Part shown: in pieces, positions 14,873 to 21,448 of the stretch
Position numbering within the stretch: the first letter of the stretch is position 1
How the letters are laid out: the number at the start of each line of letters is the position of its first letter
DNA from: Solirubrobacterales bacterium
GTDB taxonomy: Bacteria > Actinomycetota > Thermoleophilia > Solirubrobacterales > Solirubrobacteraceae
Assembly (NCBI GenBank): GCA_003157595.1
Contig: PMKB01000300.1
Location: 7,198 to 29,517 of the forward strand
Reading direction: 5' to 3'
DNA: 22,320 bases
Notes under the pieces: model-generated
Databases searched by the model: none
What the model saw: only the letters and a program-made list of their open reading frames with translations
What the model was told of the DNA's origin: nothing
Program-made: the position numbers and the translations under genes

Positions 14873-15289
14873 ATGCACGAACGGGGCGATCACGCTGAGA
14901 TGATCCGCATCGACGATATCGAGATCACGCCGGGCGAGGGCCTCGTGCGTGCGGGCGGGCAGGTGCTGACACTGTCGGTCAGAGAGTTTCAGCTGCTCGT
15001 GGCGATGGTCGAGCACGCCGGCGGAATAGTCGGTCGGGAGGAGCTTTGCCGCCTGGTGTGGGGCCGTGAGCTGCGCCCGGGCGACCGCTCGGTCGACGTC
15101 TACGTGAGCAAGCTGCGCGCGAAGCTCGAGCACGCGGTGCCGGATCGGAGCTACATCCACACCCACCCGAGCTTCGGCTACCGCTTCCAGCCGCAGCCAA
15201 GGCTGTCCTACGATCCTGACCGCGCGGAGCCGTATGCGCCCGAGATCGCAGCGGCCTGGTCGCTCGCCAACGCACGGCGTGTCGAATAA
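14873..15289 (+). CDS. Receiver-less OmpR/PhoB-type winged-helix DNA-binding protein
   Basis: A 138-residue protein that consists almost only of the OmpR-family effector domain. Visible are LTLSVREFQLLVAMVEHAGGIVGREEL, the recognition-helix region RPGDRSVDVYVSKLRAKLEHAVPD, and the wing YIHTHPSFGYRFQPQP. There is no receiver domain upstream, so phosphorylation cannot control it in the usual way. It is a close paralogue of the effector domain of the response regulator at 16128-16979. ATG 14873 is my start; ATG 14900 (MIRIDDIEI) begins exactly at the domain and is equally possible. Neither has a strong ribosome site. It lies downstream of the PHO-box-like array and 53 bp ahead of phoU, probably in one transcript with it. 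Confidence 0.88.
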   Translation: MHERGDHAEMIRIDDIEITPGEGLVRAGGQVLTLSVREFQLLVAMVEHAGGIVGREELCRLVWGRELRPGDRSVDVYVSKLRAKLEHAVPDRSYIHTHPSFGYRFQPQPRLSYDPDRAEPYAPEIAAAWSLANARRVE

Positions 15290-15342
15290 TGCGATAACCA
15301 GGCCTGCACTCGGGCCGGGGCAACTGCATGGAGGGTACTCAG

Positions 15343-16053
15343 ATGGCTTCCAGGACTTCCGTCGGCAAGGCAGGCGGCCGGTCGCGCTTCGAGGAGGAGC
15401 TGCGCGAACTGGAGCAGCGCGCGCTCGGCGGCATCGACATCGTGCTCGAGCAACTCGACCGCACGCTCGAGGCGCTCGCGCACCAGGATGTGGAGCTCGC
15501 CTCCTTTGTGATCGCCGACGACGACCGGGTCGACGGGCGCTACCTGGAGGTCCATCAGGGCATCCTCTCGCTGCTGGCGCGCCAGGCTCCGGTCGCCGGC
15601 GATCTGAGGCTCGTCGCCGCGCTGCTGCATGTGATCATGCGCGTCGAGCGGATGGGCGACCAGTGCGTGAACATCTGCAAGCAGCTGCCGCTCTCGGGCC
15701 ACGAGCCGCCGACCCAGCCCGAAATTCTGGCGCTGCTGCTGCGGATGGGCGAAATCGCGCGCTCGGAGGTCTCCCAGGCGAAGCGCTCGTTCGCGGACCG
15801 CGACGTCGGCCTGGCCGCGGACCTGGTGCGTCAGGACCGCGAGGTCAACCAGATCCAACGCGAGATCTTCCGCCTCTCGATCGAGACCGGCGAGGACATC
15901 GACACCCGCGAGTGGGCGATGCACATGACGCTCGTGGCGCGCTGCATGGAGCGCATCGGCGACAACGCCGTCGATATCGGCGAGCAGACCACGTTCGTCG
16001 TCACTGGCCTGTTTCGCGAATTTCCCGGTAATTCGCAGATCGGCGCGTCGTGA
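15343..16053 (+). CDS. phoU: Phosphate signalling complex protein PhoU
   Basis: A 236-residue two-bundle helical protein of standard PhoU length. The duplicated metal-binding signatures are RVERMGDQCVNICKQ (about residue 105) and CMERIGDNAVDIGEQTTFVVTG (about 210). PhoU links the phosphate state of the cell to the PhoR/PhoB(P) system and to transporters; the high-affinity pst genes are not in the window. I chose ATG 15343 because GGAGGG stands at a good distance before it; ATG 15328 would place that ribosome site inside the coding region. It follows the receiver-less DNA-binding gene and precedes the response regulator, which has its own promoter. Confidence 0.95.
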   Translation: MASRTSVGKAGGRSRFEEELRELEQRALGGIDIVLEQLDRTLEALAHQDVELASFVIADDDRVDGRYLEVHQGILSLLARQAPVAGDLRLVAALLHVIMRVERMGDQCVNICKQLPLSGHEPPTQPEILALLLRMGEIARSEVSQAKRSFADRDVGLAADLVRQDREVNQIQREIFRLSIETGEDIDTREWAMHMTLVARCMERIGDNAVDIGEQTTFVVTGLFREFPGNSQIGAS

Positions 16054-16063
16054 CCGATGCGCC

Positions 16064-16085
16064 GATCGTGTGAAGATCTCGTGAC
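16064..16085 (+). promoter_or_regulatory. Two-unit 11-bp repeat (PHO-box-like) before the response regulator gene
   Basis: GATCGTGTGAA (16064-16074) and GATCTCGTGAC (16075-16085) are tandem 11-bp units with GTGAA/GTGAC at the same place in each; the reverse strand reads GTCAC and TTCAC. The second unit ends 29 bp before the TAGACT -10 element. This suggests autoregulation. Confidence 0.6.
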
Positions 16086-16113
16086 CACCGCCACGGCCGT
16101 GCCGCCTCCGGCA

Positions 16114-16119
16114 TAGACT
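16114..16119 (+). promoter_or_regulatory. -10 element of the response regulator gene, probable leaderless transcript
   Basis: TAGACT stands 8 nt before ATG 16128. The GTG at 16122 is only 2 nt from this element, which is too close, so the ATG is preferred. Confidence 0.5.
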
Positions 16120-16127
16120 TTGTGCAG

Positions 16128-16979
16128 ATGGTGCACGCTTCCGCGGTGGAGGAAATCCTGCCGGCCGATCCGACCGGTCACGCGGGCGCTTCGTTGAGCC
16201 TGCGCATCGCCGTGCTCGACCGCGACTCCGGCTTCCTCGCGGTGCTCGGGAAGCGCCTCGAGCGGGCCGGCTGGGAGTACCGCGTGCTGGCGTCCTCAGT
16301 CGCCCCGGAGACGATCGTGCCGATGCGGCTGGGTGCGATCGTGGTCGACCTGGCGGTGATCGGGCCGACCTGCTGGGAATGGCTCGAGCGCCTCTGCGGA
16401 GCGCTGCCGGAGCTCGGCGTCGTCGTCTGCACCGGCAGCTCGACGGTCGCCCAGCGCGTGCGTGGTCTGCGGCTGGGCGCCGATGACTGGCTGACCAAGC
16501 CCTGCCATCCGGAGGAGCTGATCGCCCGCGTGGAATCGGTCGTTCGCCGCCGCCGCCGGCTCGAGGGCTCGACGGCCGTGGAGCCGATGCTCGCCGGTGA
16601 GGTGGAGATCCAGCGCGACCAGTTCCAGGCGTTCGTCGACGGCGTCAGCATCGATTTGACGCGCCGCGAATTCGAGTTGATCGAGCTGCTCGCCGCCTCA
16701 GGCGGCCGCGTGCTCGAGCGCGAGTTCATCTATCAGCGGCTGTGGGGTTACGCGATGGTCCGAGGCGACCGCTCGGTTGATGTGTTCGTGCGCAAGCTGC
16801 GACAGAAGCTCGAGCGCGTATCCCCGGACTGGCGCTACATCCACACGCATTTCGGGATCGGCTACCGCTTCGCGGCCGAATCGGCAGGACACTCGGGATC
16901 CGCCATCCCCGCCGGCGCACTCGCACCGAAGATGCTCGTGTCAGAGCCCAGCGACGAGCTCGACCTCGCGCGGGCGTAG
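16128..16979 (+). CDS. OmpR/PhoP-family response regulator
   Basis: A 283-residue DNA-binding response regulator. After about 24 residues the receiver domain begins (LRIAVLDRDSG with the acidic pair). The phospho-acceptor Asp is at about residue 74 (AIVVDLAV), and Lys124 is in LTKPCHPEEL. The OmpR effector domain covers about 160-255: DLTRREFELIELLAASGGRVLEREF, RGDRSVDVFVRKLRQKLE, YIHTHFGIGYRF. Its place next to phoU suggests a PhoP/PhoB role, but no histidine kinase gene is adjacent. The receiver is divergent in the region after the Asp (IGPTCWEWLERL). ATG 16128 is chosen over GTG 16122 on promoter spacing. A PHO-box-like repeat lies just upstream. The 3' end overlaps the convergent sixA by 39 bp. 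Confidence 0.92.
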   Translation: MVHASAVEEILPADPTGHAGASLSLRIAVLDRDSGFLAVLGKRLERAGWEYRVLASSVAPETIVPMRLGAIVVDLAVIGPTCWEWLERLCGALPELGVVVCTGSSTVAQRVRGLRLGADDWLTKPCHPEELIARVESVVRRRRRLEGSTAVEPMLAGEVEIQRDQFQAFVDGVSIDLTRREFELIELLAASGGRVLEREFIYQRLWGYAMVRGDRSVDVFVRKLRQKLERVSPDWRYIHTHFGIGYRFAAESAGHSGSAIPAGALAPKMLVSEPSDELDLARA

Positions 16980-17402
16980 CAGCACGATCAGCCGACCTCC
17001 GCGAATCGCCGCAATCCCTCCCTTCTTCATCTCGATCCGCGACGAAGTCAGGGCCGCGACGAGCCGCGACAGGTCCGGCTCGTGCCCGACGAGCAGCAGC
17101 GAGCCGCCCGGCTCGGTCGCCGCCAGCAGCTCTGCGGCGTCGCGCTCGTCGAAACCGCCGGCGAGCGGCTCATGTACGACCGGCTTGCCTCCGAGCTCGC
17201 CGCATAGCAGCCGAGCGGTGTCCAGCGCGCGCACGCGCGGGCTGGAGTAGACGTGCTCGAAGCTCACGCCCAGCCGCGCGAACGCGCGACCAGCGGCACG
17301 CGACTGATGCTCGCCACGCGCAGTCAGGCGGCGCTCGAAGTCCGAAACGGCGCCGTGGGGCTCAGCGTCGCCGTGCCGGAGCAGCCAGAGGGTCCCTGCC
17401 AC
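16941..17402 (-). CDS. sixA: Phosphohistidine phosphatase SixA-like histidine phosphatase
   Basis: A 153-residue histidine-phosphatase-superfamily protein, the normal SixA size. The catalytic RHG motif is at the very start (LWLLRHGDAEPHG), followed by RRLTARGEHQSRAAGRAFARLG, YSSPRVRALDTARLL, and LLVGHEPDLSRLVAAL with the second catalytic His. SixA removes phosphate from phosphohistidine of phosphotransfer proteins, so it may counter signalling in this island; other small molecules are possible substrates. GTG 17402 is chosen because it gives the usual short N-terminus and lies 9 nt from a TATAGG -10 element. The frame is open far upstream, but that part runs opposite to ppx and has no family features. 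Confidence 0.88.
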   Translation of the reverse strand: MAGTLWLLRHGDAEPHGAVSDFERRLTARGEHQSRAAGRAFARLGVSFEHVYSSPRVRALDTARLLCGELGGKPVVHEPLAGGFDERDAAELLAATEPGGSLLLVGHEPDLSRLVAALTSSRIEMKKGGIAAIRGGRLIVLLRPREVELVAGL

Positions 17403-17411
17403 ACCCGCGAG

Positions 17412-17419
17412 CCTATAGC
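17412..17419. promoter_or_regulatory. Shared palindromic -10 for divergent sixA and ppx
   Basis: CCTATAGC contains the palindrome CTATAG. On the plus strand TATAGC (17414-17419) is 8 nt from the ppx ATG. On the minus strand TATAGG (17417-17412) is 9 nt from the sixA GTG. Only 25 bp separate the two start codons, so both messages would be leaderless and could not be started at the same time from the same DNA. Confidence 0.5.
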
Positions 17420-17427
17420 CTGACCTG

Positions 17428-18315
17428 ATGATCTGCGGCTGCATCGACATCGGCTCGAACACAACGCGGTTGCTGGTCGCCGAACCCGCCGACGGGCGCC
17501 TGCGCGAGTTGATGCGCCAGCGCGCGTTCACGCGGATCGCCAAGGGCCTGCGCCGCGACGACACGATCCCGCCGAAGAAGATCGCCGAGGTCGTCGAGGT
17601 GGTGGCGACACAGGTGCGGCTCGCACGCGAGCTCGGCACCGAGACGATCCGCGCGGTGGCGACCGCTGCGATCCGCGAGGCCTCAAACCAGCTGGAGTTC
17701 ACGCGCGCGATCGCCGAGCGAGCCGGCGTCGAGGTCGAGGTCCTCAGCGACGAGGAGGAGGCGCGGCTGGCCTTCGTCGGAGCCACCAGCGCGTTGGACC
17801 ATCCACCTGACGGCGACATCGCAGTGATCGACGTGGGCGGCTCCTCGTCGGAGATCGCGATCGGCACGATCGCCGACGGCGTGCGAGCTTCGAGCTCGTT
17901 CCGGATCGGCTCGGGCTTTCTCGCCGACGCCTACCTCCACGGCGACCCGCCCACGATCGAGCAGCTGGCGCACGTGCGCGCCCATGTCGGCGGCGTGTTC
18001 GAGGGATTCACGCTGCCGACGCCCGAGCTGGCGGTCGCCGTGGGCGGCTCCTCGACGTCGCTGCGACGGCTCGTCGGCGGTGTGCTCGACCACGAGACGC
18101 TCGAGCGCGGGCTGCGGATTCTCGCCACGACACCCAGCGACGAGGTCGCGAGAGCCTTCGAGATGGAGGCCGAGCGGGTGCGGCTGCTGCCGGGCGGCAT
18201 GCTCGTGCTCGAGGAGATCTCCGACCGGCTCGAGCGCCCGCTGCTGATCGGTCGCGGCGGACTTCGCGAGGGTGTGATCCTGGAGATGCTGATCGCGGCG
18301 GGCTGGAGCGCATGA
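17428..18315 (+). CDS. ppx: Ppx/GppA-type exopolyphosphatase
   Basis: A 295-residue ASKHA-fold phosphatase that removes terminal phosphate from polyphosphate, or hydrolyses pppGpp. Visible motifs are CIDIGSNTTRLLVAE (phosphate 1 loop), IRAVATAAIREASN, VEVLSDEEEARLAFVGA with the catalytic Glu, IDVGGSSSEIAIG (phosphate 2 loop), and AVAVGGSSTSLRRL. It lacks the C-terminal HD-like domains of the 500-residue E. coli enzyme; short forms like this are common in actinobacteria. ATG 17428 follows TATAGC by 8 nt without a ribosome site. The stop overlaps the next gene by ATGA. As first gene of the ppx-CHAD-CHAD-ppk1 operon it places degradation and synthesis of polyphosphate under one promoter. Confidence 0.94.
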   Translation: MICGCIDIGSNTTRLLVAEPADGRLRELMRQRAFTRIAKGLRRDDTIPPKKIAEVVEVVATQVRLARELGTETIRAVATAAIREASNQLEFTRAIAERAGVEVEVLSDEEEARLAFVGATSALDHPPDGDIAVIDVGGSSSEIAIGTIADGVRASSSFRIGSGFLADAYLHGDPPTIEQLAHVRAHVGGVFEGFTLPTPELAVAVGGSSTSLRRLVGGVLDHETLERGLRILATTPSDEVARAFEMEAERVRLLPGGMLVLEEISDRLERPLLIGRGGLREGVILEMLIAAGWSA

Positions 18316-18758
18316 CGCTCACGGCAGAGCAGCCGTATGCGCAGGCGGCGGCAACGGTCATCTCCGGGCGCGCCGAGGCGGTCTTTGCCTGCCGGCGCAA
18401 GGAGGTGCTCGATCTTGGCGAGATCGAGGGCGTTCACGCGATGCGCGTGGCGACGCGCCGGTTGCGCGCGGCGCTCGAGGTGTTCGGTCCGTGTCTGACG
18501 GGCAAGCACCGTGGACGCGTGCTCGCCGAGGTCAAGGCGCTCGCCGCCGCGCTGGGTGAGCGGCGCGACCGCGACGTGCAGCTCGAGCTGCTGGAGCGGC
18601 TGCAGGCGGACTGCAGGGGCAGCGAGCGCCGTGCCCTCGCCCTGCTCGTGCGCGAGCTGCGCGGCGAACAGGACGAAGCCAATCGCGATCTGGCCAAGGC
18701 GCTCGTCCACGCCAAGCGGACCGGATTGCGCCGGCGGCTCGGGAGGCTCGCAAAATGA
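18312..18758 (+). CDS. CHAD domain protein, N-terminal half
   Basis: A 148-residue helical, Arg-rich protein matching the first half of a CHAD domain, a polyphosphate-binding fold made of two similar helical bundles. It has VHAMRVATRRLRAALEVF (His42, Arg45, Arg49, Arg50) and then ALGERRDRDVQLELLERL. These are the basic-patch helix and following helix of one bundle. A complete CHAD domain holds two such sets and is roughly 200-300 residues, so this gene encodes one half only. Its ATG overlaps the ppx stop (ATGA), and its own TGA overlaps the ATG of the gene for the second half. It has no CYTH (triphosphate tunnel) domain. I infer that it works as a heterodimer with the next product. Confidence 0.85.
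   Translation: MTLTAEQPYAQAAATVISGRAEAVFACRRKEVLDLGEIEGVHAMRVATRRLRAALEVFGPCLTGKHRGRVLAEVKALAAALGERRDRDVQLELLERLQADCRGSERRALALLVRELRGEQDEANRDLAKALVHAKRTGLRRRLGRLAK
18741..18746 (+). promoter_or_regulatory. Ribosome binding site of the second CHAD gene
   Basis: GGGAGG lies 8 nt before ATG 18755, inside the end of the first CHAD gene. It supports true initiation of a separate second protein. Confidence 0.6.
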
Positions 18759-19231
18759 AGGCCCATCGCGTGGACGGGCTCGAGTCGACGATGGCGCTGG
18801 CGGATGCGGCGCGGCGGATTGTCGCCGTGCGCACCGCCGAGCTGTACGCGTTCATACCCGAGGCGCTCGGCGAAAGCGCCGTCAGCGCGATGCACGACAT
18901 GCGAATCGCCGCCAAGCGCCTGCGCTACCTGCTGGAACTTGTCGGCTTCTGCTTCGGCGCCGTCGGCGAGGAGGCGCAGGCGCGCGCACGCGCGCTTCAG
19001 GACGTGCTCGGCGAGGTCCACGATTGCGACGTGATGCTCGAGCGAATCGCGGCCAGCCGAGAGCGCGAGCCCGACGGCTTCGACGCACTCGCGGCGCGCT
19101 TCCGGGTCCGCCGGGCGGACCAGTGCGCGCGCTTTGCGACCCTGTGGAACGCGATCGAAGCGTCCGGTCTGCGTGACCGTCTGCTTGCAACAACGCTGTC
19201 TTCGCCGCAGCAGGCTCCCGCGGGCCGATAA
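18755..19231 (+). CDS. CHAD domain protein, C-terminal half
   Basis: A 158-residue protein matching the second half of a CHAD domain: AMHDMRIAAKRLRYLLELVGF (His47, Arg50, Lys54, Arg55) followed by VLGEVHDCDVMLERI. The pattern HxMRxAxxRLR, then LGExxDxDVxLE, is the same as in the previous gene, so the two products are paralogous halves of one pseudo-symmetric fold. It begins at ATG 18755, with GGGAGG 8 nt upstream and an ATGA overlap, so translation is coupled and stoichiometry should be near equal. It ends 12 bp before ppk1. The likely role is binding polyphosphate made by Ppk1 or steering Ppx and Ppk1 to it. A single fused reading by -1 slippage on AAAA at 18752-18755 is possible but less likely. 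Confidence 0.85.
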   Translation: MKAHRVDGLESTMALADAARRIVAVRTAELYAFIPEALGESAVSAMHDMRIAAKRLRYLLELVGFCFGAVGEEAQARARALQDVLGEVHDCDVMLERIAASREREPDGFDALAARFRVRRADQCARFATLWNAIEASGLRDRLLATTLSSPQQAPAGR

Positions 19232-19243
19232 TCGGATATTGCG

Positions 19244-21388
19244 ATGAGTACGACCGGCACACCACGCCTCGCCGAAGAGGGCCCCGACCCGTCCAAGCGC
19301 GGGAGCGATCGGGCGGCGCCCAAACGCCGGGACCCGGCGAACTACTTCAACCGCGAGCTCTCGTGGCTTGACTTCAACCTGCGCGTGCTCGAGCTCGCCG
19401 AAGACGCCTCTGTGCCGCTGCTCGAGCGCACGAAGTTCGCTTCGATCTACACCTCGAACCTCGACGAGTTCTTCATGGTTCGCGTTGCTGGCCTGCACGA
19501 CCAGATCGAGGCCGGCGTCGAGCGCCCGAGCGTCGACGGCCGAACGCCGTCGCAGACGCTGTCGGCGCTCCACGAGCGGGTGCTCGAGCACGGCTCGCGC
19601 CTCGCCCGCTGCGTCTCCGAGCGTCTGCTCCCTGGCTTGGCAGAGCATGGCATCGTCGTCAAGCGGGTCGCCGACCTCGGCGAGGCCGAACGCGAAGCGC
19701 TCGCCCGCCACTTTCGCCGCGTGATCTTCCCGGCGCTCACCCCGCTCGCAGTTGGTCCCGGGCAGCCCTTCCCGTACATCTCCAATCTCTCGCTGAGCCT
19801 CGGGGTGATCGCCCGCGATCCCGACAGCGGTCACACGACCTTCGCGCGCGTGAAGGTCCCCACCGAGGTCCTGCCCCGCTTCGTCGCGCTCGCCGACCGT
19901 ACGACGTTCGTGCTGCTGGAGGATGTCATCGCTCATCACCTCGCCGCTCTCTTCCCGGGGATGGAGATCGCCGACTACGACTACTTCCGCGTGACCCGCG
20001 ACGCCGACCTTGCGATCTCGGACGAGGCCGACGACCTGCTGCAGGCCGTCGAGGAGGAACTGCGCCGGCGACGGCTCGGCGAGGTCGTGCGCGTAGAGGT
20101 GGGATCGCGGATCGCCGCTCGACTGCTCGGCGAGCTGACCACTGCGCTCAACGTCTCGCCCCGCGACGTCTATCCGATTGACGGCATGCTCGACTTGACC
20201 GCCCTGCTCGAGCTGACCAAGTTGCCCGGCTACCGAGAGCTGCGCGACACGCCCTACACGCCGGTCGCGCACCCGCGTGTGGTCGCCGACGAGGAGCGTC
20301 GGGCCGACGTGATGGGCGCCATGCGCAAGGGGGATCTGCTCGTCCATCACCCTTACGACTCCTTCTCCAGCTCGGTCGAGCGATTCGTCGAGCAGGCTGT
20401 GAACGACCCGCAGGTACTGGCGATCAAGCAGACGGTGTATCGCACGAGTGACGACTCGACGCTGGTACCGGCGCTGATTCGCGCCGCCGAGCGCGGCAAG
20501 CAGGCGGTCTGCCTCGTCGAGCTGCAGGCGCGCTTTGACGAGCTGACCAACATCCACTGGGCGAAGGCGCTCGAACAGGCCGGGGTGCACGTCGTCTACG
20601 GACATCCGGCGATGAAGACGCACGCGAAGTGCGTGCTCGTCGTGCGGCGCGAAGGCGACGGCGTGCGCAATTACGTGCACATCGGCACCGGCAACTACCA
20701 CTCCGCCACCGCGCGGCTGTACACCGACTTCGGCCTCTTCACGACCGACGAGGCCATCGGCGCAGACGTCGCCGAGCTGTTCAACTACCTCACCGGCTTC
20801 GGGCGCCCGTCGGGCTACCGCAAGGTGCTCGTGGCTCCGAGCTACCTGCGAAAGGCAATCCTGGGTGAGATCGAGCAGGCCGTCGCGGCGCACTCGCCGG
20901 ACTCTCCATCCAGGATCGCGATCAAGATCAACGCCCTCGTGGACCGTGCCTGCATCGACGCGCTCTATCTCGCGTCCGGCGCCGGCGTGCGCGTGGACCT
21001 GAACGTGCGCGGCATCTGCTGCTTGCGGCCCGGGCTCAGCGGGGTCTCGGAGAACATCCGCGTCGTCTCGGTCGTCGGGCGCCTGCTCGAGCACTCACGC
21101 GTCTACTCGTTCACCTACGGCGGCACGCAGAAGGTCTACATCTCCTCCGCCGATCTGATGCCCCGTAACCTCGACAATCGTGTCGAGCTGGCGGTGCCGA
21201 TCGAGGATCCCGCGCTGCGCGCGCAGGTCATGGAAACGGTCGAGTTGTGCCTGGCCGACAACCACAACGCCTGGGACCTGGGCTCCGACGGGGTCTGGGT
21301 GCGCCGTCACCCCGGCGCGACCGAGCAGATCATCAACGCGCAGGAGATCCTGATGCGCCGCCACGCGGCGCACGCGGTCGAAGGCTAG
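19244..21388 (+). CDS. ppk1: Polyphosphate kinase 1
   Basis: A 714-residue enzyme that reversibly polymerises the gamma phosphate of ATP into polyphosphate, full length for Ppk1. Domains in order: N-terminal (NRELSWLDFNLRVLELA, IYTSNLDEFFMVRVAGL), head domain (FARVKVPTEVLPRFV), and the two phospholipase-D-like C domains. The phosphorylated His is in MKTHAKCVLVVRRE (His460), followed by YVHIGTGNYHSATARLYTDFGLFT. The second catalytic His is in LLEHSRVYSF (His617), and RGICCLRPGLSGVSENI is also kept. ATG 19244 is 12 bp after the second CHAD gene with only a weak ribosome site, so coupling to the upstream genes is likely. A strong hairpin follows the stop, ending the operon. Confidence 0.97.
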   Translation: MSTTGTPRLAEEGPDPSKRGSDRAAPKRRDPANYFNRELSWLDFNLRVLELAEDASVPLLERTKFASIYTSNLDEFFMVRVAGLHDQIEAGVERPSVDGRTPSQTLSALHERVLEHGSRLARCVSERLLPGLAEHGIVVKRVADLGEAEREALARHFRRVIFPALTPLAVGPGQPFPYISNLSLSLGVIARDPDSGHTTFARVKVPTEVLPRFVALADRTTFVLLEDVIAHHLAALFPGMEIADYDYFRVTRDADLAISDEADDLLQAVEEELRRRRLGEVVRVEVGSRIAARLLGELTTALNVSPRDVYPIDGMLDLTALLELTKLPGYRELRDTPYTPVAHPRVVADEERRADVMGAMRKGDLLVHHPYDSFSSSVERFVEQAVNDPQVLAIKQTVYRTSDDSTLVPALIRAAERGKQAVCLVELQARFDELTNIHWAKALEQAGVHVVYGHPAMKTHAKCVLVVRREGDGVRNYVHIGTGNYHSATARLYTDFGLFTTDEAIGADVAELFNYLTGFGRPSGYRKVLVAPSYLRKAILGEIEQAVAAHSPDSPSRIAIKINALVDRACIDALYLASGAGVRVDLNVRGICCLRPGLSGVSENIRVVSVVGRLLEHSRVYSFTYGGTQKVYISSADLMPRNLDNRVELAVPIEDPALRAQVMETVELCLADNHNAWDLGSDGVWVRRHPGATEQIINAQEILMRRHAAHAVEG

Positions 21389-21399
21389 GCCCCGCCGCG

Positions 21400-21429
21400 G
21401 CGTTCCCCCGCCGAACGGCGGGAGAACGC
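21400..21429. terminator. Bidirectional terminator between ppk1 and the secreted-protein gene
   Basis: A 14-position stem (21400-21413 with 21416-21429) has one C-A mismatch and an AA turn. It lies between two convergent stop codons (21388 and 21449) and begins 12 bp after ppk1. Confidence 0.65.
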
Positions 21430-21448
21430 GCGCGACTTACTCGATCGA

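Noticed and set aside
17403..17867. N-terminal extension of sixA up to 17867
   Set aside because: It runs antisense to ppx and has no family similarity; the RHG motif of SixA proteins is normally at the N-terminus.
18434..21094. 886-codon open frame on the minus strand opposite CHAD and ppk1
   Set aside because: It is the antisense shadow of ppk1, which has all catalytic motifs; the shadow has no recognisable domain.
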